NCBI GenBank assembly: GCA_028564675.1
Contig: JAOVVO010000216.1
Span: 48,954-112,953, forward strand
Source: Onchocerca lupi
Taxonomy: Eukaryota; Nematoda; Chromadorea; Rhabditida; Onchocercidae
Direction: 5' to 3'
DNA: 64,000 nt
Of the stretch, positions 39,930 to 51,095 are shown piece after piece. The notes below the pieces were generated by a model. It worked only from the letters and a program-made list of their open reading frames with translations. It did no database searches and had not been told where the DNA came from. The first letter of the stretch is position 1. The number at the start of each line of letters is the position of its first letter. The translations under genes and the position numbers were made by a program.

Positions 39930-40995
39930 TTCACTACATTCGACAACTCTCTAATTAAGGAAGAACAAATGATATGAGGAATTGAACATATGGAAAAAGA
40001 TAGAAAAAGACAATACAGTTACTTCTCAACATGTTACTGCGTTTCCTCTTTACGTGAAGCACGTATAAAGTATATTTCCTTCTTCTACCTACGTGAAACG
40101 TGATAATATATGTTCCTATCCAATTGAAAAGTGAAAACGATATATCGACTAAAAACGTAAAGTTTATCAGTTCACCCCGCGCAACAAACCGCTCAAAACT
40201 GCAGCACGCAAATAACTTATCGATAAAGTATGAATGCCTGCCAAAATGCATGCGTCTCACTACGCATACCGCAATAAAGACTTCCCTTTAGGACAAATAT
40301 TGAACTACTGCAGCTAAAAAAACAGCATTATAGTTTATCCTTTAATTAACATACTAATTTTCATTGCGATTTGATGAACCAGGAGTCGCAATGGATGGGG
40401 TCGCAAAAAGATCGCATAATGTACTACATTAGATGTATATTGCAATAGTAAAATGAAAACGTGAGAATAACGTGTAAAGGACACAAGGAAGAAATCAATC
40501 CAGCATTTAATTCCGAATAAAAGGTTCAAGGCGAACACCATGCTCACTGTATTTTATATCTTTCCGAGAGCTGTTACAATATTTTTCGGTATCGAGTTTT
40601 TCCACCTACAACCGGAGAGGTAATTTTTCCGATGCATTTACTCCACTCGTACTTCTCCCATTCCTTTCCTTTTAACTATTTCAAGTCTTCAGAACAAACC
40701 GTATCTTATTTTAACACACTAAACGAGCATGGCAGCATAACAATCCTTTCGCAGTAAACCGTCCACTGTATTTTAGACCAACAGTTCCATGTATACCAAT
40801 ATCATTCCTGACAAAAATTCAATCACAGAAGAAAGGAATATGAAGCGAAGTAGCAACAAAATGAACTATGCATAATTTATTCGAAAATGTAACATCTATT
40901 TGGTCTTCATTCAAACACTGAATGGATTAATTGCAGACAAATGGCAATAACACTGTAAGAGATACTGCAGTATCACAAACAAAACAGGTAATTTT
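39930..40995. other. Intergenic gap between NUP50 stop and SF3B1 start
   Basis: No coding frame that I trust lies in this 1 kb stretch. It should contain the NUP50 3' UTR and the SF3B1 promoter. Base composition is somewhat less AT-rich than the rest of the intergenic DNA, for example around 40560-40800. Confidence 0.5.
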
Positions 40996-41465
40996 TTATG
41001 ATGAAGTATTATCGCCTTGCAATTCTGCGACTACTTGGTCGCGATCTTCTTTTTTTGGTAGGCGTAATAAATATGTTGATGGTAATCCACTAGATACACA
41101 ATTGATCTGAAAATATTATTATTTTAGAAAAAAATGAAGACTGCTTCTATTCATTAATTTCACTTCATCTCTGCAGATACGATGAGTAGAGAATTCAGCA
41201 GAGAATCTCGCACTGATACACTAAAATATCTCACCTTATTTAAGATGAAAATGGAATCGGCACCAGCAGTATGTCATAAGAAATGCAGCAGGAAGTATTT
41301 TTTAGCAAAAATACCTATATATTCATATATTTTCCTCTACTTAATGTATTGTACACGAAAATGTAATTCAGTTAATTCAGCTTCGCGTATAAATCTTATT
41401 TATCCTTTATTTCTAGCAATGTTTCCTTTCACAATAGTAAAAGATTACTCTTTAATAATGAAATC

Positions 41466-41506
<41 letters not shown>

Positions 41507-44500
41507 AAATGCGGCTGCACTTTTATAGCCTTGAATACATACCCTTAATTTAACATCTTCAATGGTCACATGCTTCATCGTATCATCGATATATGAATTT
41601 ACCCATACAGTACCTACAAAAATATTTGATTCCACCATAAACACCTTTATTGCGATCATTAGAAAAACTCAAGTGAACAGCATGAGAATGCAGCTGCATG
41701 CTGACAAAGCTTTCGACTTCTTGTTCAGCCTCAAAATGATAACTGCTAATCATTTCATCTAATCTAGATGTTGAGTTATTGGATCCTTTTATATATCGGA
41801 CTTCTCACACGATTATTTTATGACAGTTTCTTCATATCTTGCTATTATATCCACTAGTTTTGTGATCGCTACCACTTCTTCTATCCAAAAGATGGAGAAA
41901 CCATTCTTATATTCATGATTTATACAACGTTCAAATAAAATCCTTAATAGTATAATAAAATTCACCAGTGGTGGTGGCAGCACGGATCAGAAGAATTTTC
42001 TTCTCACTATCTGTTTCATCGATTTTGATATGAAGTTGTCCAATGCCAAGTTTTTCATATTCCGTTCCTTTCAGCACAAATACCGAACATCTAAATAATA
42101 CATAAGAATGTCTTATGTAACTACTGCATTTACTTGATAACTCTTACTTGGACGAGAATATCGCTTTCGGTTCTTCCGTCAATACAGCTGTTGGTTTTGG
42201 TGGAACATATTCACTCTCTTCACCTAGAAAATATTGATTTGATAAATATTTTATTTCGAATCAGTCTGAAGTAAACATCAGCAACCAACACTGCTTACTC
42301 ACTTTCATTATCTGGCTCTGACTGAATAGTAGGTGGTGCGCCAAATTTAAACTCTGAAATGGTAAAAAAATATATAAACGGTAGAAAAAGGATTAAATTA
42401 ATTCAGTCCCTCTTCTTGAAACTACTCCCTTTGCTGAACGTTTCTAACATCATTCTTTATTAAAGGATATTTAACAATGCTGATAAAATCTAATTTTCCT
42501 AAAAATTACGCACATTTTAATGAATATTTTAAATTTTTAAAAGTTGGAAAATCAAGATATAAGATAACCCAATTTAGCTTTCGAAGAATCAGAGCATCCA
42601 TAATTTCCTTCAGTCACAACCGGCTTCAAGAATGAAAATGTTGGAGTTACATGAGACTTGCCGGCTGACTCCTCATTTTCCTCCCTGCAATATTTGAATG
42701 AAAAAATAGAAATTGGCATTTGACTGTATATGGATTACAGTCGTACTCGAACTATCAAACTGTCCACATTATTTTTATTCTAATTTTAATAAAATATCAA
42801 CTTCAAGCATAACTGATCAACCTGAAAAACAAGTTTTTAGATAATGGATCTGGTAACAATTAACAGATTTATAATAAGCCCAAAACTATTTGCATAATAA
42901 TTCGGATATCTAACTTACTTTCTTTCACTGGACTTCTCTGCCAATTCTTTTTCTGAAGATGATTTGTTGAAGACAAAATTTGGCGGATTCGTTAGCCATT
43001 CATTTTTCTTCGAATTATTTTCTTGACTGAACAAAAACAAAGGGGTTTTGTTTGTGCTTGTTTCCTTAACGTCGTCCATATCTTTTTTCTGGAAGCTTCC
43101 ATTTCCTATTTTTGTTTTCGAATCATCCTTGCTGTTAAAATCTTTTTTAAAAATTGTTTCGGCAACTGAGCTATTGAGAGATGATGACAACGGAGGTGAT
43201 AATGCAATTTGATTAGGCGTTGTTTTGATATGACATTTTTCAGAGCTTGTTGAATACCGTGGAGAAATTGGAGTGTTCTGAAACATTCCCAATTACAACA
43301 AATAGATTTATAACATCCGCACTTCCTTGATAGAAGAAAATTAATGAGTAATAAAAGTATTGCTTCTCTTAGCATAGATTGAAGAAACTTCTATACTTCC
43401 TTATTCAGCGTGGAGATAATGGGAAAATTCCTTGAAAAGAAAACAGTTCATACAATAGTAAAGAAAAGTAATAAAATGTATTTGAAGAAGCTCTCACAAA
43501 ACTTACATGATTCGAAATAATTACTTCCTCATCACCTCCTTCAGGACCACCTTTTTTAGCTCTTTTCCTTCCTCGCTTTTCTGAAATTTAATGAAATAGT
43601 TTAAACTTTAAAAATATAGATTCTTAACTATGGAATATTTGCAAGCAGAAAACCAAAAACTGCCATTCTATGAATATGAAATAAGGAAATTGTCATAACA
43701 ATAATTAAGAAAAAAAAAGAAAAAGAAAAGAAAAAAAAGCTGAGATTCAATAATGAGAAAGATGTGGTTTTGGAAATCATATCTAAAAACTGAAATCTAA
43801 TGATCTGATATTTTGGAAGCTATGCAGTTGACTGATTTAAAAAACTGGATGATTTATCTCAGCGCTAAGAATGATGAACATTAAGAATAAAACAGGAAAT
43901 TTCAATTATGAAGCAAATTTTAATGGGTATATAGATATTTTCGAATTTTGAAATAAAAAATTAACTTGTGAAAACTATGTATAAATGATCTTTGAAACTA
44001 GGAAGTTTTTTTTTTTTCTCTAGGAAAAAATAAAAACAATTCTCTCACCTGATCCGGCCGATGATGTGGATATATCAAAAGAAAGTTTTGGAACACTTGC
44101 TGGATTTGTAGAACTATTAAATATATTTATCTCATTGGATATAGGTTTTTCTTGAGCTGCACTGGATTTCACTATTGTTCCGCTTCCATCTTTTTGTGAT
44201 GGGCTTGCTTCCAGCAATTCATTGACTACTTCGCCTTTTTTACCATTATCGGTAGACGTGGTAGTACTACTCCCATTAGATACGAATTCTATGTTTCCAT
44301 AAGTTTGATCCAGTTCTTCGACATGTTTCAGATAATCACGAACACATGGTGACTAAAAATCAACCAGTAAGAAGAATAAAATGAGGACTGATTCATTTAT
44401 TATTATTGTACAGAGAATCGTTGCGAGAAAAAAAAAATTGCAAAATTTTTCGACCAAATGAAGAAATAATTACCAAGTCCGCATCAGGCATTTCTTTCAA

Positions 44501-44584
44501 AGAACATTGAATGAAATACAAAAATGTTTTGTTAAGAACAGCCATTTTTTCGAGGAATAACTTCTCCGCTTCGGTGTGTTTCAT
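40996..44584 (-). CDS. NUP50: Nucleoporin NUP50 (NPAP60-like) with Ran-binding domain
   Basis: NUP50 is a mobile nuclear-basket nucleoporin that binds importin alpha and Ran and speeds cargo release. Ten exons (44474-44584, 44049-44352, 43507-43580, 42919-43277, 42569-42684, 42303-42353, 42148-42223, 41966-42089, 41543-41613, 40996-41106) sum to 465 codons, in phase throughout. The first part, LNKTFLYFIQCSL...LVSPCVRDYLKHVEELDQ, matches the conserved NUP50 helical segment. A Ser/Thr/Asn-rich linker follows, with a basic RGRKRAKKGG cluster and an FSFLKP motif. The C-terminal RanBP1-like domain has CSVFVLKGTEYEKLGIGQLH, ILLIRAATTTGTVWVNSYI and YLL RLPKKEDRDQVVAEL near the end. The usual N-terminal NLS-type segment (KR-rich, about the first 80-100 residues in animals) is absent from this model. 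A TTCTTTTCAG acceptor 35 nt upstream suggests this is the true trans-spliced start. The mixed FG content is low. Confidence 0.9.
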
Positions 44585-44640
44585 TTTTTATCAGTCGTTT
44601 AAATACATTCAAAGTAATCCTGAAAAGAATGCAATCAGTT
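44585..44640 (-). promoter_or_regulatory. Probable spliced-leader acceptor of NUP50
   Basis: The minus strand reads GATTGCATTCTTTTCAG followed by GATTACTTTG and, 35 nt later, the NUP50 ATG. The pyrimidine-rich acceptor has no matching upstream donor exon in view, as expected of a spliced-leader trans-splice site, although a 5' UTR intron is possible. Confidence 0.45.
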
Positions 44641-45029
44641 AAGCGACACAAAGATGAGTTCATAGAAATTTTTGAAAAAATTTCACCAAAAGTATTTCAA
44701 ATTAAATTAAGAAGAAAATGACTTTCTCAAAATAAACAGATCTATAGAATGTGTACTTCGCGTCCCATGCAAGATTTATTCCATTATTTTTATTCTATTA
44801 TTTTCAATTGCAGAATATTTAAAAGTTTTACGAAACAAAGTTCTACTCCTTCAAAGAGAGACAGCGTTAAAGATAGACTTTTCAAGTATTTCTATGAAAA
44901 TAAACATTTCTACATCACAATTAACGAATTATTTAATAGCTAAAATTATTTTTACATATTCTTGCCTACACCAAAACAACGTCTGGGATGGCATTATTTT
45001 TAACTTTATAAAAAACGTCATCTTGCAAG

Positions 45030-45221
45030 AAACAATTGGATACCAATTCAAAACGCAAAAAAAGGCTACTCCAGTACACGCCAGAATCCTACGTAACCGA
45101 CGTGAAACGCAGAAAGATTCCAACTGGTTCCAACGAAAACTACTCGCTATGTGAAGTTGCTGCATTGACGCTGACCAACTTAATCCGTCGTTATGAAAAT
45201 TTGAATCTCATCGAAAGATGA
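45030..45221 (+). CDS. Terminal exon of an unrecognised plus-strand gene (partial)
   Basis: After a TCTTGCAAG acceptor the plus strand is open for 63 codons to a TGA. It has a basic start (NSKRKKRLLQYTPESYVTDV, then KRRKIPTG) and an amphipathic helical end (CEVAALTLTNLIRRYENLN). There is no ATG in the frame, so upstream exons are required. A segment after TTTTCAATTGCAG (about 44811-44876) is the best candidate and reads either STPSKRDS or LKVLRNKVLLLQRETALK depending on phase. I could not fix the join. The gene would be divergently arranged with NUP50. A small, basic, possibly nuclear protein is all that can be inferred; the family is unknown. Confidence 0.4.
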   Translation, partial: KQLDTNSKRKKRLLQYTPESYVTDVKRRKIPTGSNENYSLCEVAALTLTNLIRRYENLNLIER

Positions 45222-46768
45222 TGCTATTACCTGTGACACCTGTGACATATTGTTAATGACATCAATGATATCTTGAGTACGAGTGAAGTATATTTTCGGT
45301 GATGAAAATTATCCATTTATTTCCAATTAGTATATTTGATTTCATAGATGGGCACTTTCGCCGTAAATGCTTTTACTTTTCTGATAATTCTTTCCCTAAA
45401 AAAATATTTTGAATTTATTAGGATTCGTTTCCTCATTGATGGTATCGAAAAAAAAAGAAGAAAATTAAAAATAAAAAAATATTTTTTTCTCAAAATACTT
45501 TTTAACAATTAATCGATCAACAGAAATGAATATTTCGGATCTTAAGATGTGACTTAAATGATAAAATATTTGATATCAAAATAATTTTATGATAAGTTTT
45601 TGTAATCCAAAAATTATCGCATTACTCTGTATACGAATATTGTGTGCGTTTCCTAATTTTTCATTTTCAAAATATTTTAATGTTATATGCTAACTTTAAT
45701 TAAAAATAACATTTTTTTTTTTTTTTTTTTTGAAATAGTATGAAAATAACATGAGAATATAATATAAAACATGATATAAACATTACAATACATTAATTGG
45801 TTTTTTTGAGAATAAAATAGTAAAATATAATGAAATATGCCAAATATCGTACCCCAATGGATTATGAGAGAAAATGTACGGTAGAATGGAGCAAATAGAT
45901 CGAATAAATACTGTATCGTGCACTTTAACAATAAATAAAATAAAGATGGATTTGACAGTTTAAAGGTATTAAACGTACGCAAAAATAGCAATACACGAAA
46001 ACAACGTAAGCAAAAATAGCAATACACGGGAATAACGTAGGCGAAAATAGCAATACACGGAAATAACGTAAGCAAAAATAGCAATACACGGAATTAACGT
46101 ACGCAAAAATGGCAATACACGGAAATACAATCGTGAAAATAAAACAAAGAAGTCAAATAGCTGATAAATAAAGAGTGCCAAAGCATCGCGGGACATATGT
46201 CCAAAAAGTTTCAGACATGCTAAAAAACACGTTTATTTACGTGATCGTCTATTTTTGTTCAATCGATCGAATCCAATCAGCTACTTGGAGTAAACCTGAT
46301 GGATCGATTTTTCTATGAAATCAGATGTTGTATTAAGCGTACTTTATGATCTTTGTTCTATCTTTTACCTGTTCACTATATCGCAGATAAACTGTTGCAT
46401 GTTAAATTTTGCAAAAATTGAAGAAAGAAAATTTTCCGAAAAGTTATGTCATTGAAAATCTTGTGCAAAACACGAAATTTAAAAGCAATCTTGGACTTTT
46501 TTAAAACTTTTTTTTCTAAAATCTATCATTAACTCTCATGGCTCGTAAATATGCTCAGGCACAACATTTAGTGCGATGAAATATAATTGCTGTCTATGGC
46601 ATGGCGAACAATTGAAGTTGAAGTAATTATTTTTTTTAAAGTATATCAAACCTAAAAAAATCGATAATAATTATCCAAAATAATATGAAAGATTGCGAAG
46701 GAAGAATTTTGAAATGAAAAATTCACAAAAAGCATTAAAGAAAAAAAGTAAAATGGACCGATCAGATT
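45222..46768. other. Intergenic stretch with a 31-bp minisatellite
   Basis: No gene was recognised between the plus-strand exon and gene A. Apart from the minisatellite at 45979-46133 (separate entry) the sequence is AT-rich with a poly-T run near 45713-45731. Minus-strand frames through the repeat are repetitive (CIAIFAYV-type) and not regarded as genes. Confidence 0.55.
45979..46133. repeat. 31-bp minisatellite, five copies
   Basis: Five tandem copies of a 31-bp unit starting GCAAAAATAGCAATACACGG and ending AAATAACGTAA differ at a few positions each. The unit length is not a multiple of three, so all frames are sampled. It lies downstream of gene A. Confidence 0.85.
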
Positions 46769-48771
46769 TTAATACTGCGCTATTGAACTACAAAACGATG
46801 AATTGGCAGAAAGTATGTATTCTGGAGTAAGCAATTCAACTGGAGATTTCATCAAATTCAAATTTGCTGATTCAATATTGATCGGAAAAACTTGCGATCT
46901 TGCAAATTCCTGTGAATTTGCTGCCGCATTCAATGGAGCAATGTTCGACGTCGATGTTTTTGATATTGATGTTCTGAACACAACTTGGTATTAATTCTTC
47001 TGGATCATTTATTCACATAGTCAAAAAAAAAAAGCTTAAAAAGTTTTTGACTTCCAAACAAAAATTTCAAAAAAATTGCGAAAATTTTAGAATCAGAGGA
47101 AAAATGATATTGTCAAAAAAAAAAAAATATATGATAAAAGATTTTTTAAAAGAATAATTCGCATATCTAAATACTTGCTCGAATTAAAGTCAGCTAGTTA
47201 CCGCTTAATTTGAATATGACTTTTGCGTCCAACTTTTAAGATATAATTTATAGTGACAAAAATAGTAATTAGCACTAAACATGTAATTAAGCAGCCAATA
47301 GTCACAGCTAGAAAAATTTGCCAAGTCTTTTCATTTGTTTGATCCTGAAAATAAGAAATTTTCATTCTGTTCGTAAATAAAATCGTAAATGTTTATATTA
47401 GCCCAAATCTTACCCATTTCTTGATTTCCATAAATTAGATATTATAAACATTCAGAAAGATACAAAACGATATGATATAATGCCATATAATTTTCCATTT
47501 GTTAATTTTATTTTTCGAATTTCATTTTTAAATTTAATTCGAATTTAGTTTTATTTGGATTAATTAATTTGATCATTTTTTTTTCTTTAACCTATGAATA
47601 CAGTTAAATTCCGAGATTTATCCAGTAATAATGTTTTTGCATTGATGCTTTTAGTGAATTGAAAATCCCATATATTTAATTTTATTTTTATTCATTCATA
47701 TTTATATATTATTCATTTATTATAATAATATTTGTATCTACAAAAAAATTTTGCATTGAGTAAATTTGTGACAAGAGCTAGGAATTTGTACAATAAACTT
47801 TATGGAGATCAGTAATCGGTGCAGAAACGATGACGAAAATTTTTTTAAATTAATTTAAAATAAAATGAAAAAATCCATTTATTAATCACAATAAATTTAA
47901 AAATAAGTTTCAAATTCTAAAGATCGGTTATGATAAAAAAATGTTGCGATCACGCATATGCTAATTCGTAAAATTTAATCAAATTCCCTTCTGCGACGCC
48001 CATAATTAATAATTTTTTTAATTTTATCCCAAATAGATCCATTACTTACGGTTTTCGAATCGATTCCATATGGACATTGATCGAAGTATTTTGTAAAAGT
48101 TAATTGCGCTTTGAAACAAACACCTGGTACTTCTGTTATGTTCTTCTAAATTTTTGTCAACGATTGTTTCACAAAGAATTGTTTTATAATTAACTTTTTT
48201 ACAACAACTGTTGAAATGCAGTAATTCATGAGTTCATTATTATTATGATTACGCTGTAAATGTATATTTATATGAAAGAAGGAAAATGATGTTTAACCGT
48301 TTCAGTCATTCGAAATAGAAAAATAGTTGCAGTGGAATCGCAAAGTCTTGGGAAATCGTAATCAGGGTCAATTCCATTAAGAGTAATAGTTGAAACTATC
48401 GTATCTGGTGTTCCTTCATTCCAATATGATATCAAATGAGTTCCATCGGTCTTAAATCTCGTAAAATTTGCAATGTGAAAAATTACTCACAGAAATGATG
48501 TCTATTTTGTTTATGATTACAACTTTCGTTCATGAAGATATTTTCAAAAAATAATCACCTGCTCATCAAAGTCCACTTTCAGAGTTTTGTAGATTGTCTC
48601 ATTATTGAATATATTGGATAAACGTAATTGAAGTGTCGGATGAATGCAAACATCACGTAAATCACAATCATTCAACCATTCCAATCTTTCTAGTTTGACA
48701 TCTGTCCAGAATCTCTCCGATAAAATATAACGAAACGTAAAAAAGAATACAGCGGTAAGTGACAATCGCAT
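46769..48771 (-). CDS. Type I membrane protein A, paralogue of gene B
   Basis: Five exons (48559-48771, 48298-48450, 48050-48145, 47202-47344, 46769-46973) give 269 codons plus stop, in frame, with intron phases 0,0,0,2. The product starts with a hydrophobic signal (LSLTAVFFFTFRYIL). The ectodomain runs to about residue 160 with Cys in NDCDLRDVCIHP, RLCDST, GVCFKAQ and QCPYG, plus NET and NIT glycosylation sites. One membrane segment follows at about 162-186 (FLAVTIGCLITCLVLITIF). The cytoplasmic tail is basic, then Ser/Thr-rich (RTSISKTSTSNIAPL). Shared blocks with gene B are W(N/M)xGxPxxI, the GxDPxYxFxRxCD(S/T)T core and CFxAxxxxxKYxxxCP. Reading past the fourth exon instead of splicing would stop directly after IQIKR. 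I do not recognise the family. It could be a cell-surface receptor or a gamete/cuticle adhesion protein; that is inference. Confidence 0.8.
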
Positions 48772-51095
48772 ATTATTGTTAATATCTGAACTGCTTTCTT
48801 TTTATTACATGAAAAGAATGAAAAGCTTTTCAGTAAAAATTTTATTACAAATTAATTTATTTAATAAGCTTATTGATTCAACGGTTAAACTTTGTTTAGT
48901 TTCAATTTGTTGTAACTGCAATTAACAAATTGAATTCATATTCACAAAGATCGTATTAAATGGCTTCAATTACTGAAAAATTAAAAATTAACGAAATTTT
49001 GATCTCAAAAATGTTTTTTGACTGGCTGGAACTGCCAAATGTTTTATTTGGTGTTAATGTCGGAAAAATCCGAAAGATGTAATATTGCAAACAAGGAGTG
49101 TTAAAGGTCAAGAATTACAAAGATAGTTTTAAGAGACAATAAAGGATAAAACATGTTTCGCGCCAAAGCGCTCCGGTTAACAGATAAACAAAACGAGATC
49201 GACTAATCATGAGGCAACATGTTAGAGATCAGGAAAGGAGGAGGAGGCCTAAAAGGGTTTAAAAGATTGGGATTTTGGCGGGAAGTCAATTTTCTACGAC
49301 AGTTCAGTTTGGAGTTCCTAAACAGAAGCAGTTTTAAAACTATCCAGATCGACACAGCAATAGCAGCGAATTGATAATCAAGTTCTATTCTTCTCTGCGA
49401 ACAACAAAGGAAACGGTAATCCAGTGATCAGCTTGTTCAATATTCTCAGTTAGTTGTTTGTACCGTACAGGAAGAACCACTCTTCCGTTTCTCAGTAAAA
49501 ACTTTTTCACAGAAGGGTTTATTTCTGTCACAATTAAGAAATCAATTTTCCGACAGTTAATGCCTATTGATTAATTGAAATTTCAGCAATAAATGATGAT
49601 ATATGTCGAAAGAAATCAACAAGATGCTAAAAATGTCAAAAATTTAGGAAAAATTTTTGAGAAATAAAAAGCGAAAAAATAACATAGTTAACACTGCAAC
49701 ACGTCTTAACTATTATCTATTATTATGTTAGTTGTTACCTGCAATTATCGGATAAAGGTCGATAGAGGCCACTTATTTATTGTATGGAATGTACAAAGCA
49801 TGCCACATTATTGTTTTTACGAATGACTATGATCTTTTAATAATATTTAATTTCAGCGCCACTATATCACTAATTACTGTTCAGTTTTCAAGAGATCATA
49901 ATGATTGCATAATAATGTATTGAAAAGAAGCAATTAATACCATTACTGATTACACTCCTAATATAATTCATCGAATAATTGTACCAATTATTGGAATGGA
50001 AACTAATTTTATAAAAAAAAACTTTCGAATTAAATATCACTGATTAAATCTATCACTGAAAGATTTAACAAATTAGATCATTCAAATTTTTAGATTCAGT
50101 TTTGAGAAATTTCAAATAGTAAAATTAAGAAATTCGTTTATCCGAAGTCATTTTCTACTTTGATTCGTATCTTGTTATTATTACCACAATTAATTTTGGC
50201 GATAATTAATTGTCGGTCACTTTTGGTCGTAATTGTCTATCGGTTGTTTTTAATTCTAATTGTCGATGTTAAGTTTCTTTTTTTGATTAAGGTTCCGAAA
50301 AATGACTACCAATAGTAACATTCACTATTAATTAACAAAAATAGAATATTTGTTCTGTCTCATTTTCATTTGATATATTTTAATATACATTTCATTTTTT
50401 TACGAAAATATTGAAAAGTTCTTTTTATCTGAAATGATAGATGCTCAGATGTTCATTCTCTAATCCATAAAATTTTTTATTTCATTCCTTTCCTCTCACA
50501 TTTATTAAGTTATTTACATAAATGAAATGCCTCTTGGAGACAATCAAAATCATATGTATAATATTTGCAGGCAGAAAAATACTTGAAATACTGCTCAGAA
50601 TTCACCATAAAAACATCACTGTACAAAAAAAAAAAAAAAAAAAAATTCAAAACGAGAAAATCATAATGATTTATTATGTTCTCAAAAAGTTATTTTAATT
50701 TATTTAAATAGATTGTTATCAGTGAAATTTAATAGCTATTTTTTCTTTTTCATGATTCAATTGAATGTTCAACACGGTAAAAGTCCTTTGATCGTAATTT
50801 CCGAAATTTTTTTCCTTTCCTCATTAATTATGATTTTAGAGAAGTGATTGTGCAAATGAATTTTTTTTGCGAATGAAATAATCATCATAGATTCATTTTT
50901 CTGACAATTTTTTTCATAAATTTAGTTTTTTTCTAGAAAAAAAATAGCTTATTACCATAAATTTTTGGAGAAATATGAGCAGTGATGCTGGAACAGATCA
51001 ATGTAATCAATTTAATGGCTTGCATTCGCTCATTAAATTCCTATACTTCGGATCGTTTGGCTCTAAATGATTAAGGCTATTCATGATTCATCAAA
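48772..51095. other. Spacer between genes A and B, holding a solo LTR
   Basis: Other than the solo LTR at 49058-49555, this 2.3 kb is AT-rich and shows no coding frame. It must contain the gene A promoter at its left end and the gene B 3' UTR at its right end. Confidence 0.55.
49058..49555. mobile_element. Solo LTR of an LTR retrotransposon
   Basis: The 498-bp element starts TGTCGGAAAA and ends TTTTCCGACA, a perfect 10-bp terminal inverted repeat beginning TG and ending CA. It is flanked on both sides by the same 5 bp, GTTAA (49053-49057 and 49556-49560), a target-site duplication. It is distinctly richer in G and C than its surroundings, carries an AATAAA signal near 49138, and contains no coding sequence. 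That fits an LTR left after recombination between the two LTRs of a full element. The ends and the 5-bp duplication fit BEL/Pao or Gypsy types; the superfamily cannot be fixed without internal sequence. Confidence 0.88.

Noticed and set aside
45683..46196. Long hydrophobic minus-strand frames with CIAIFAYV repeats
   Set aside because: Generated by the 31-bp minisatellite and AT-rich flanks; no splice sites or conserved family.
46803..46994. 63-codon plus-strand frame
   Set aside because: Antisense shadow of the last exon of gene A, which is joined in phase to its upstream exon.
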